Shown here piece after piece: positions 1 to 10,504 of a stretch of 64,000 nt of DNA. Position 1 is the first letter of the stretch. Each line of letters starts with the position of its first letter. Source of the DNA: Cercis canadensis. Its lineage: Eukaryota > Streptophyta > Magnoliopsida > Fabales > Fabaceae. The stretch is taken from positions 505,005 through 569,004 of the forward strand of contig QAOA01003736.1 in assembly GCA_003255065.1 (NCBI GenBank). Reading direction: 5' to 3'. The notes beneath the pieces are model-generated. The model made no database searches, was not told the DNA's origin, and saw nothing but the letters and a program-made list of their open reading frames with translations. The translations under genes and the position numbers were made by a program.

Positions 1-469
1 AAGTTCAATAATCATTCCAGGTAAACAGATTGAGAAAAAAGTCAACCTTAAAGGCGTTTAAGGATCTCTGAACTGTACAAGAAATTTTACTCAGAATAAA
101 TGAGACCGAAAAGTTTAAATTAGTGAACTCAGAAAATAGAGTAAAGTACTAAAGTTTAATTCTGGTAGATTATTTTAGTAGCAGGACAATTTGAAGCGCG
201 CCCCTCCCCCCCCTCTCTCTCTCTCTCTTCTTTCTTTTAAATCACACGAATCGGCAACTAATTGAAACCCCAAGAACCCGAGTGGGCTTCCACCAATTAT
301 CAACAAAAGGTATCTAACAAACAGATTTCGAGCATCTATTTAAAGCTTTAGACCCACGAAGTCTACAGATAGCATCAGTTCAAGTCAATTAGAAAGGAAC
401 AACAACAAAAAGGTAAAATGAGGAAACTTGTAAAGAAAGACAATAAACATAAAACTGAATGTTCCATAC
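1..469 (-). other. Intron 3 of the PPR gene (incomplete)
   Basis: This follows the donor GT at 469-468 and holds no coding similarity that I can see. It contains a pyrimidine microsatellite of CT repeats at about 208-229. The acceptor lies outside the window. Confidence 0.6.
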
Positions 470-1004
470 ATCAGGAAGCAAACCCATGAGTTTCATTTGG
501 TCCCTAAAGAAGAAAGCATCCTGCAAGCGAGCGCCTTTCATGGTTCCAACAATAAGCGAATGGAAAGTGTCTCGAGTGGGCTGCACCCCATCAAGCATCA
601 TATCATCGTAGACATCCCTCAACAAGTAATGCCTATAGAAGCATTGAAAGAATACACATTGACATACAAATAGCATTGGAAATGGAAGTCTTAGATTAAC
701 TTAAAGAGAAAAACAGGGGGACCTTCTTTGAGCTGTGAGAGAACCCACTACGGTATTGTACTCAGAGACATTATTCGCATAATTTCTCTTGGAGTAATCT
801 TCTGTGAAAGCAGCGAAGTATCGGCGTCCCACGGCCCGAACCAGTGACCTGTGCTGGCCTGAAAAACAAAAGAGAGCAGAAAAAAAAAATTTAGATAATC
901 AAATCGTTGAATTCAAAATGTCAAGCTCAGATTCTTTCATTCGATGTTAGTGTGTAGAAATGAAGAAAAGGAGCAGTACCAATGACGGATTGAAGGAGCT
1001 TCAT
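470..1004 (-). CDS. Pentatricopeptide repeat (PPR) protein, 5' part only
   Basis: Three exons on the minus strand join in frame: 1004-980, 858-723 and 632-470, all with GT donors and AG acceptors. They give 108 residues starting MKLLQSVIG. The third exon encodes PPR-like helices (VYDDMMLDGVQPTRDTFHSL, then GARLQDAFFFRDQMKLMGLL), with the 'M..DGV.P...T...L' pattern of this RNA-binding family. The arginine-rich, acid-poor N-terminus (VRAVGRRYFAAF) fits a mitochondrial presequence. From memory the closest match is the Arabidopsis mitochondrial PPR protein At4g35850. The ATG at 1004 is chosen because the reading frame upstream (to 1148) lacks family-like sequence and MKLLQ opens directly into the presequence. 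The gene continues past the left window edge, since positions 1-469 are its third intron. Confidence 0.82.
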
Positions 1005-2695
1005 AGCAGTGGAGCCAGAGACAGAACAACAAACAACAGTGAAGCTCTCTGTTAAGTGCAAAACCCTTGTGCTTTTGTCTTTCTCTACGGATCTTTGCCG
1101 TACAGAATCTTTCCCACTAACAGAGCCTGAATTTTTGAGCTGGATCATGGCTGCTGGTCCGTTTGCTTGACTATTACGTTCTGATTTTGCTTGGAAGTTT
1201 AAAACTTACAAGCCCAATCTTGGCTGAGTCAGATTTAGTGTTCTGGCCCAATATGAAAAGGCCCAATTATGGGTCCAAATAGCCTATAAATATATATAAA
1301 TAAAATAATTACATAACACTTAAAAATACTTCAATTATTTAATAGAATACTCAAATTTCTCTATATTCTTTCCAAGTTCTAAAACTTAAAAATAATTTTT
1401 TCAAGCAGCTGATAGACTTACTGAGTTTGATTCTCAAGCTATGTCTTTAACTAATTTTATCAGTGATGTACTATCCTTTGATGTTTAATAGAATTATCCT
1501 TTTTAGATAAAAATAATAACAATTTCCAAAGCACTTTTATTTTCTCTATATTATCACACTTCCTTTTGTATTTACCTTCCAATTTTCCCCTATCATGAGC
1601 ACTGTGTTTTGAGACTAGTTTGCAAAAAGCGACGGAACCAAGTCTTAGTCCTTCCCATGGCTCAAAGGATGATTTTGGCAACTCCAAGTGGTATCAGTAT
1701 CCTTGATAACAAAGGAACTGTGCTGTTGGTGCACAAGAGATAGAAAAAGAAAAGAAATTGCCTATTTCTTATAACAGAAGAAAGAATATGAAATTGTTGG
1801 GTTGAGGAAAGTTTGGGGAATATTCAAGTGCAAAGCTTTTACTGTCGAGGTTGCTGTGATGAATATGAATGTAATAGACAAATAGGTCCCACGCAGACGC
1901 AGTTACCTCTATATACTCTTGAGAACGTTAACGTTGACATGTTGCATCATACGTCACCTTCAACTTGTATTCAAGACTTTAACGCCCACCATCCCCACCG
2001 CTCCCAATAATTGTGCATGCCAAACACAACTTCAATTTCCAAGTAGCTAAGCTATTCCACTTCACTACAAGCAAAATCTTGGTGATACGGATTGGATTAA
2101 TTTCATTTGCAATTGCAAAATTATTTTCAGTTTCATATTCTTTGATATAATTCACTTATTAAGTTCAACCAAAGCACATCGACACTACTGCAGAGATTGC
2201 TCGCTCCTTTTTTCAGTACCATGCTACCTCCTTCTGTTGACACCCACAAGTCTCGTACATTTTGGTACAAATCTTGGGATGCCTATCATTTTAAACTTGT
2301 TTGATATGAGGAAAATTAGAGGCACCTTATTTCTTCAACTATAAAGAGTGAAAATCAAAATATCTTTATTTTCACTCTCTTCTCGGTTTTCAATACTAGA
2401 TCATTTTATGGCATCTGAAACAGAATTGGCAGATACCCAATTAAATTCATGCACATCTGTGAATCTAAAATTTCTTTAAGTTACTTGGATCTTTTGAGAA
2501 ACAAACAATTCTTCTGGGCTTTAAGGGGATAGATATGAAAAGTAGGCATAAATAAGATGGATACTCTGGCTATATGAAGATTTTGGAGGTACCTTGCATT
2601 CTGAAGTAAAGTTACAAAGTAAACAGAGAAAAAGAAAGAGAAAACAAGCCTTAGCTGCATCATGAAGAGTTCAAATCAAACAAGAGAAGCATTAA
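1005..2695. other. Intergenic: PPR promoter side and 3' side of the small basic gene
   Basis: This is AT-rich DNA with only short open frames (for example 1460-1687 and 1813-2010) that resemble no family. The PPR 5' leader and promoter should lie in about 1005-1300. No repeat or RNA gene was recognised. Confidence 0.5.
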
Positions 2696-3082
2696 TTAAG
2701 CAACTTTTGGAAGAGAGAGGCTTGGTGTGAAGCCGTTAATGTGATGACCCTTATCAAGACACTTCAATGATGAAGGACTGACTTGAATGAACATGTAGTT
2801 CCCAGCAAAGAGATCACCGAAATGACCTTGACCTTCCTTTAATCTTCTCATTACCTTAGCACATGAAATTCTCATGGCAGAGAGCAGCCTTGCTTTCTTC
2901 CTCCAGAGTCTTCTCAAGCTTGGAACTTTAAGCCTAAACCTTCTCCTAATAGGAATCCTTCTGAACCTGTACCAGTTCTTTGATCTCCGAATCACTCTCT
3001 CTCTTTCATCATCAAACACAATTTCTTGTTTGAGCTTATGATAAGCAAAATTGCTTAAGGAAGTTATTTCCATGGAAGACAT
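2696..3082 (-). CDS. Small basic plant-specific protein, 128 aa, uncharacterised family
   Basis: This is an intronless frame with ATG at 3082. The central part is very basic: an arginine-rich stretch around residues 32-52 (RRSKNWYRFRRIPIRRRFRL) is followed by KVPSLRRLWRKKARLLSAMR. The C-terminal half has the block KVMRRLKEGQGHFGDLFAGN and then YMFIQV. I recognise this architecture (basic SLRR segment, then RLKEGQ..GDLFAGNY.F.QV) from short uncharacterised proteins found across dicots, but know no assigned function. There is no signal peptide and no clear membrane segment. The basic stretch could bind nucleic acid or serve in nuclear import, which is inference only. The second ATG, at residue 4, is an alternative start. 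Confidence 0.72.
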   Translation of the reverse strand: MSSMEITSLSNFAYHKLKQEIVFDDERERVIRRSKNWYRFRRIPIRRRFRLKVPSLRRLWRKKARLLSAMRISCAKVMRRLKEGQGHFGDLFAGNYMFIQVSPSSLKCLDKGHHINGFTPSLSLPKVA

Positions 3083-5499
3083 GCTTTTTTTTCCTTTTTG
3101 GTTTTGGGGTGGGGTAGGGGGAATGAAAGTGATGAAGGGAAATTGAGTATAAATTTTTGAGAAAGATGGAGAACTGTTTTCTCCTCTTGGGAATTTGTGA
3201 GAAAGTGATGAAGGGAATTTTGATTCTGAGTTGTTAGTTTTCTAATCTGAAATGTGATATGACAGGGAGAAAAGGGAAGGATCAGGAGGCTTAGAAATGG
3301 CCAGGGAAGGCCACAGATGTGGTTGGAATGTATGAGGTGGTGACTGGTGAGTGCATTAAATGATGAGAGGCGAAGGTGGCGATTTCGGTTGTGGTAGCAT
3401 CATATTTATTGTATGCTTCTCTTTTAGTGAGATAAGATGTGATGGCTAAATAAAAAAAACATACAAGACGTGGCATATTATTTTAAGCTGCAATTATAAT
3501 TTGAGTAGCAATAACTCATATATCTTTTTTTTTTTTTTTGGTTAACGGGGGATATCTATCTTTACATTTTAGTCCTAGAAAATAAAGATAAAAGAAAGGA
3601 ATGAATGACCTCTAACCATCCAATTACAAAGGAAGTAACTTTGTTATGCAAATATGAATACATTCTCAGTTGGGTACTCTAGTCTGAATTAAAGGTTTTA
3701 AATTTTAAATTTATTGATAATGGATAAGTGAAATTTATAAGAATATTTTATGTCTAAGATTTTATTTTATTTTTGCTAATGTATGTTCAAGACATCCTAA
3801 CGGTGAAGCATTGAATATTTTATTATGAAAATCTTAGGTCTAAATCGCATTAGGATAGGGATAAAATTTATGTGAGAGAATAAGTTATTTTATATTGTGT
3901 AATCTTTGGTAGATAAAAAAATATTTTCTTACATGTCCAATCTCAACTTTCTTTTTGGCAAAATAAAAATTAAAAAAAAACAAAACAAAAACTTGTCGAG
4001 TATAGTATAGAGAAAGATACATAAGCTTGACAAGCCTCAAATAAAGTCAAAATAGAAATTTGTGGAACAATTGAAAAGTTTTTTACTTGTTAGATTGTTC
4101 TCTTCCATGTTTGGTAATTAGTAGTATAATTTAGACTTTCTTTAGGTGCTCAAATATAAGACCCTTTNTATAGTATAGAGAAAGATACATAAGCTTGACA
4201 AGCCTCAAATAAACCAAAAATAAAGTCAAAATAGAAATTTGTGGAACAATTGAAAAGTTTTTTACTTGTTAGATTGTTCTCTTCCATGTTTGGTAATTAG
4301 TAGTATAATTTAGACTTTCTTTAGGTGCTCAAATATAAGACCCTTTTAGCCACTTTAGACATGGCATGAAATTAATTAAAACTCTTATGAATGATGTGAT
4401 ATACCAACGTAGAGAAATAGGCAACTAGTGTGAGATACGTGTGATTTAAGTAACAAAGTAGAGGGCTATCATATCATCATTTACTGAGTAATTTTCTTGG
4501 AGCATAATAAATAACGTTGTGTGTGTTATTTGTTGCTGATTATACTAACAGTACCTTAATATAATGCATTCATAACGGATAAATGTGATATAGGGTGACT
4601 AAGTGATTGCTCCATGCGTCGTGTGTAGCAAAGAAAAAGAAATCTCCTAACCACTGGTTATAGATGCTCTATACTATGCTAAAAACCATCTCAACCGAAA
4701 AAATTTCCCTAACAAGAAATAACTGCTACAATCAGTAAAAAAAACCTATTTTTAACCCAAGTAGCATATTATACTCTGCCACCTCTCTATTCAAGTTTCT
4801 ATCTTAGAAAGAGAGAGAAAAAAGGCATACGAATACTAGAAGGTCTAAAGAGATTTAGATGGGAGCACCTTGATGCAGATCATGGATCCAAATCCACATC
4901 ACAATTCACAAGTGTGTGGTTCGTTCATTTGAAAGTGACAATCTTTTAAAAACATGACACCAACAATGACGACGTAACCGCTTCCTTAACCTCAGATATC
5001 GCCATACCAATCCAAGACAATGACATACAGACTAAGGTGTTAATACTTTCTTTTGATGACTTTTGTTGTACTCACTAATTCAAGGTGCTAATAGTTCACA
5101 ATCACAACTCCTTTTCCTGTGGGACTGTTCCAAGCATTGCACTAATGAGGTTGGCCCAAAGAAAAACAACCCCTCAACTAAACAGTAATAACTGAAACTA
5201 AAAATAATTATAATCGATGGTATATCAATAAAAATAAGAAAAGGATAAATAAATGTATGGGCGAAAATTATACATGCAGAAATTATACTAGGAAAAGAAT
5301 AAATCTATACTGCTTGAATGTAAATTCAAGAAATTTTATTCTATGGTTAATTGCTACGATGATGTTGAGAGCGAGAGAGAAAGGGGGAGGGGGAATGAAA
5401 TGAATCCCTGCCCTGCACTACTATTCCTAAACACCAGTAAAACTCCTCCACTAAAGAGCTACATCTTACCAACTGCGTTTTCACCTATAATAAACCACA
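3083..5499. other. Intergenic, AT-rich, upstream of the retroelement
   Basis: The first few hundred bases are probably the promoter of the small basic gene. No coding region is supported. The only structure is the duplicated segment around the single n at 4168, listed separately. The short frame at 5343-5564 runs into the LTR and is not a gene. Confidence 0.5.
4001..4346. repeat. Direct duplication across a one-base gap (n at 4168)
   Basis: Positions 4001-4167 recur at 4169-4346, immediately on the other side of the n. The right copy has one 11-bp insertion (CCAAAAATAAA, near 4211). Duplicates ending exactly at the n look like two overlapping contig ends, perhaps from different haplotypes, placed in tandem and not merged. 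I consider this an assembly join rather than a biological tandem repeat. Confidence 0.75.
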
Positions 5500-5504
5500 T
5501 AGAT

Positions 5505-5745
5505 TGTTGGAATCCCGGAAGTTATGGGATTAAATCAGGATTGACAATCAAGGAGAATGATTGACTTTCCATATATAGCTCATTTAATAGGATAGTTGTA
5601 AATCCCTTAGATTAAGCTGTATTTATTTATAATTTCCTAGATTAGACTATTTCTGATTTTGAGGGATTGATTGGTTGTATCAAATTCCTATAAATTCACA
5701 GCTCCTTCACCATTTAGGTAAGGAAGCTAATACAGAATTTCTACA
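5505..5745 (+). repeat. LTR 1 (5' LTR of the dimer)
   Basis: It begins TGTTGGAATC and ends TTCTACA, 241 bp, with the copia-type TG...CA termini. It contains CCTATAAATTC about 60 bp from the 3' end, a plausible TATA box for the element promoter. By eye it differs from LTR 2 at about 7 positions and from LTR 3 at about 8. Confidence 0.92.
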
Positions 5746-5757
5746 TGGTATCAGAGC
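5746..5757 (+). promoter_or_regulatory. Primer binding site of body 1 (tRNA-Met type)
   Basis: TGGTATCAGAGC follows the LTR end directly. This is the usual copia primer binding site complementary to the 3' end of initiator tRNA-Met. Confidence 0.85.
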
Positions 5758-5765
5758 ACTGATCC

Positions 5766-8700
5766 ATGAACATGGAGAATTCTGAAAAAAAAAAAAACAA
5801 CCTCTGAAGTTGTATCCTCCATGGCAAACCCTTCAGTGAGTGAGAGTTCCTCCCTTATGAGCTCCTCACTTATCATCACCAACCACAAGTTAGATGGTAA
5901 AAATTTCCTCCAATGGTCTCAATCTGTTCTTATGGTGATTAGAGGCCGTGGAAAAATGGGCTACCTCACTGGAGAAGCCAGCAAGCCAAAAATTGATGAT
6001 CCCACTAATGCAATGTGGGAACTCAACAATTCCATTGTGATGTCATGGCTCATCAATTCGATGGAGCCTCACATCAGCAGAACCTACCTTCTTTTCAAGA
6101 CAGCAAAAGCCATATGGGATGCTGTCAAGGAAAACTACTCTGATCTAGAGAATGCCTCCCAAGTTTTTGAGATCAAGATTAAACTCAAAGACACTCGGCA
6201 GGGCAACCTTGATGTCACCAGCTACTATAACTCTCTAAAGGTATTATGGCAGAAGCTGGATCTGTTTTATGAAGCAGATTGGGGAGATGTTGATGATCAC
6301 ATCAAGTTCAAAGCTCATCATGATAAGGAACGCTTGTATGAGTTCCTAGCAGGTCTGCATAAGGATTTGGATGAGGTTCGTGGCAGAATCTTAGGGAGAA
6401 GACCTCTGCCTGCCATTGGAGAGGCATTTGCTGAGGTTAGGCGTGAAGAAAACAGAAGAAGGGTGATGTTAGGAGACAAGGATCCTAAAACTGGCCAAAT
6501 AGAGGGTTATGCCTTTTACACCAGAGGTTTTTCAGAGTCTAAATTCAAGATAGACAATGAAAACAAACAGAAAAAAATATGGAGAAAGACCTGTATGCAG
6601 CCACTGCAAGAAGACTGGACATACCCGAGACACTTGTTTCGAACTCCATGGTGTTCCACCAGGTTGGAAGCCAAGGAACAAGAGAGAAGGGAAAGCTCAT
6701 CAAGTTACCTATGAAGAATCCAGTGGAGAGGATGTTGCTAATGTTCAGTTAACAAAGTCGCAGTTGGAGGTTCTACACCAGATCCTTGGCCATTCCTCAT
6801 CTCCTATGTGCACCTTAGCTCTAAAAGGTACTGCTAATTCTGTTTCTACCCCTGACCTAGAACAATCAGCTCCTTGGATATTTGATTCAGGAGCCTCAGA
6901 TCATATGACAGGTAACTCATCTCTATTTTCTGCTTATACCCCTTGCAAACATGATTTTCGGGTAAGAGTAGCAGATGGTACCAGATCCCCTGTTGCTGGT
7001 TTTGGGACAATTAAATTGACTGATAATCTTGTTCTCAAATCTGTTCTCCATGTCCCAAACCTGTCTTGTAACCTAATATCCATTAGCAAACTGACTAGGG
7101 ATACTAAATGCCGTGTTAATTTCACCTCTAATTGCTGTGTTATACAGGAGCAGATCTCGGGGAAGATGATTGGCAGTGCTAGTATGGCTGATGGACTCTA
7201 CTTTTGGAACAAGCATGCTTCTTTGAATAAACAAGCATTGACCGTCAATGTGTCCAATGTCTCTAATTCTAGTCAAATTATGATGTGGCATCGTAGGTTA
7301 GGTCACCCCAACTTCTTGTATCTCAAAAGTTTGTTTCCAAACTTATTTATTAATGAGAATCCTAGTTCTTTTTCTTGTGAGATTTGTCAATTAGCAAAAA
7401 ATACCCGAGCATCCTATGCTGCAAAACCCTACATTGCTTCTCGCCCATTTGCACTCATTCATAGTGATATTTGGGGAGCCTCCCGAGTTAAAAATATTTC
7501 AGGTGCTAAGTGGTTTATCACATTTATAGATGATCACACACGGGTATGCTGGGTATATCTCCTAAGGGAAAAATCTGAAGCCTCTCACACCTTCAAAAAC
7601 TTCCACTCTATGGTCCAAAATCAGTTCCACACCAATATTCAAACCTTAAGGACTAATAATGGCAGGGAGTATTTTAATTCTGTTTTAAGGGAATATCTTA
7701 CATCCCATGGTATAATTCATGAGAGTTCTTGTGCCCATACCCCTCAACAAAATGAGATTTCTGAGAGAAAAAACCACCACCTCCTAGAAGTCACTAGGTC
7801 CCTTATGTTTACCATGAATGTACCAAACTATCTATGGGGAGAGGCAGTTTTAACTGCAGCCTATCTCATAAACCGAATGCCATCCAAAGTTCTTAACCTT
7901 CATACACCACTCTCGGTTTTCCAAAAGAACTTTCCTCACTATAGGTTTTCCTCTCTAACTCCAAAAATATTTGGGTGTAAGGCCTTTGTTCACTCTCATT
8001 TTCCCGGACTGTCTAAACTTGATCCTATGGCACATAGGTGTGTGTTTGTTGGGTACTCACCCACTCAAAAGGGATATAAATGCTATTCTCCCACTCTCAA
8101 ACGCCTATTTGTGTCCAAAAATGTCTCCTTTTTTGAAACTGACCCTTACTTTCCCCCCTCTCAACTTCAGGGGGAGAATATAGATGAAGTTGAGTGTAGG
8201 GAAATCAATTTTGAACCTGAATCTACATCTACTGATCTTGTACAGACAGAACTGAAATCTGGACCTATAACCCTGCATTCTGACCCTACACCCTTACCTA
8301 TCTCATACCCAAGTGTGGATCCCATGCCTTCTAAAAATAGTCAACCAGAACCTGAACCTGTGACAATACCAGAACCAGAACCTGAACCTGTGACAATACC
8401 AGAAACTAAACAATCAAAAATGCTTGTTGATTCAAGAAGGAATCCTTCTTCAAAGGGAGATAAGTTAGACAAACAGCAAGGCCAAGAATCTGAGCCAAAT
8501 ATCTGCTCCAGCAGCACTAAGAGTCCTGCCAAACCAGCTCAGAACCATACAGAGCCACAACAGAACCTTGAAGACTTCCCAATTGCCATTAGAAAAGGGG
8601 AAAGAACATGTACAAAACATCCTATCTCTAAATTTGTTTCATTGGAAAATTTATCCCCTGAATTTCGTGCTTTTTCTGCTCATCTTTCCAAAACAGAAAT

Positions 8701-10236
8701 TCCTAAAAATATAGATGAGGCCCTTTCCAAACCAGAATAGAAGAAAGCTGTCTTAGAGGAGATGAATGCCCTTGAAAAAAATGGCACATGGGAGCTCAAG
8801 AACTTACCTACAGGGAAGAAAATAGTTGGCTGTAAATGGGTGTTCACCATTAAATACAAAAGTGATGGAAGCATAGACAGGTACAAAGCAAGGTTGGTTG
8901 CTAAGGGTTTTACTCAAACCTATGGGATAGACTATCAAGAAACGTTTGCACCTGTGGCCAAACTGAACACAATAAGAGTTCTGTTATCCTTGGCTGCAAA
9001 TTCAGATTGGCCACTCCACCAACTAGATGTGAAGAATGTCTTTCTCAATGGAAGGCTAAATGAAGAAGTTTACATGGACATACCACCTGGTTTTGAAGGG
9101 CAGAAAGGAAAGGTGTGCAGATTAAAAAGGGCTTTCTATGGGCTGAAACAGTCTCCTAGAGCATGGTTCGAAAGGCTGACCCAAGTTGTGAAGAAAAGAG
9201 GGTACAATCAGGGCCAAACAGATCACACTATGTTTTTCAGACACTCAATAGACGGCAAAATCATCATCCTCATTGTCTATGTGGATGACATGGTTATAAC
9301 CGGTAATGATTTAGGAGAAATTCAACTCTTGAAGAGATATCTCAACACAGTATTTGAGCTAAAAGACCTAGGACCCCTAAAATATTTCCTAGGAATTGAG
9401 GTAGCTCGAAGTCACACCGGTATTTCCATATCACAGAAAAAAAATATGTGCTGGATCTGTTACAAGAAACTGGTATGTTGGGCTGTAAACCAACTTATAC
9501 ACCTATGGAGCCTAATAAAAAACTAGGTGATGAGGATGTAGGCAGTGACATAGACAAAGGAAGGTACCAGCGCCTTGTTGGTAGATTAATTTACCTCTCT
9601 CACACAAGGCCAGATATTGCATTCCCTGTAAGTGTAATGAGCCAATTCATGCACTCTCTTAAAGAAGGGCACTTGGAGGCAATCTACAAAATTTTGAGAT
9701 ATTTGAAAGGGACTCCTGGAAAGGGTCTATTTTTTAGAAGGGGAGGTCCAAGATGTGTTGAAATCTTCACTGATGCAGATTGGGCAGGTTCTGTCATTGA
9801 TAGGCGCTCAACCTCAGGGTATTGCACTTACATGTGGGGCAACCTTGTAACTTGGAGAAGCAAGAAACAATCTGTGGTTGCTCGAAGTACTGCTGAGGCT
9901 GAATATAGGGCCTTGGCTCATGGTGCATGTGAAGGTATTTGGCTAAAACGCATGTTAAGAGAGCTTCGGGTTCCTAGTTATATGCCTATAAAGCTCTACT
10001 GTGACAACAAAACTGCTGTGAGTATTGCTCACAATCCTGTCCATCATGATAGAACTAAGCATGTGGAGATAGACAGACACTTCATCAAAGAAAAGATAGA
10101 CAATGGTACTATTAATCTACAGTACCTACCCACAACACAACAAGTTGCAAATGTGCTTACCAAGAGTCTTCCTAAGCCTCAGTTTAATGCACTAACAAGC
10201 AAGCTGGGCATGATTAATATCTATGCCTCAGCTTGA
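5766..10236 (+). pseudogene. Copia gag-pol polyprotein, body 1, inactivated
   Basis: Gag-like sequence starts at 5821 ([10 protein letters not shown]). The leader ATG at 5766 is out of frame with it because of a 13-A run, where body 2 has 6 A. Frame is lost at the A run 6571-6577 (one extra A), just before the CCHC zinc knuckle ([14 protein letters not shown]). The second frame carries protease (DSGA), the pre-integrase HHCC region (HRRLGHP, CEIC) and the integrase core, then stops at TAG 8738-8740 where body 2 has Trp. Reverse transcriptase follows (YVDD intact), with a two-A insertion at 9437-9444, then RNase H ending at 10236. The second Asp of the integrase D,D,E triad is Asn (codon 7655-7657). 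No full polyprotein can be made. Confidence 0.9.
8341..8405 (+). repeat. Minisatellite in pol body 1 (short array)
   Basis: A 30-bp unit encodes [10 protein letters not shown], in the linker between integrase and reverse transcriptase. Body 1 has one full unit plus a partial one. Confidence 0.85.
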
Positions 10237-10243
10237 GGGGGAG
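10235..10243 (+). promoter_or_regulatory. Polypurine tract before LTR 2
   Basis: GAGGGGGAG lies directly before the TG of the middle LTR and is the expected primer for plus-strand synthesis. The corresponding tract before LTR 3 (14993-15001) reads GAGGGGGAA. Confidence 0.75.
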
Positions 10244-10484
10244 TGTTGGAATCCCGGAAGTTATGGGATTGAATCAGGATTGACAATCAAGGAGAATGAT
10301 TGACTTTCCATATATAGCTCATTTAATAGGATAGCTGTAAATCCCTTAGATTAAGCTGTATTTATTTGTAATTTCCTAGATTAGGCTATTTCTGATTTTG
10401 AGGGATTGATTGGCTGTATCAAATCCCTATAAATTCACAGCTCCTTCACCATTTAGGTAAGGAAGCCAATACAGAATTTCTACA
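10244..10484 (+). repeat. LTR 2 (shared middle LTR)
   Basis: It is 241 bp and serves as 3' LTR of body 1 and 5' LTR of body 2. It is flanked by a polypurine tract on the left and a primer binding site on the right, with no target duplication. It differs from LTR 3 at about 5 sites by eye. Confidence 0.92.
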
Positions 10485-10496
10485 TGGTATCAGAGC
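10485..10496 (+). promoter_or_regulatory. Primer binding site of body 2 (tRNA-Met type)
   Basis: TGGTATCAGAGC is identical to the site at 5746-5757 and follows the last base of LTR 2. Confidence 0.85.
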
Positions 10497-10504
10497 ACCG
10501 ATCC

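Noticed and set aside
1460..2010. Short open frames on both strands
   Set aside because: No recognisable motifs, no splice partners, and base composition like the surrounding intergenic DNA.
5746..5757. Possible tRNA gene at TGGTATCAGAGC sites
   Set aside because: Only the primer-complementary 12 bases are present, with no cloverleaf around them.
10484..10504. ATG formed at the LTR 2/primer-site junction as gag start
   Set aside because: It sits in the primer binding site; the ATGs at 10505 or 10553 are better starts.
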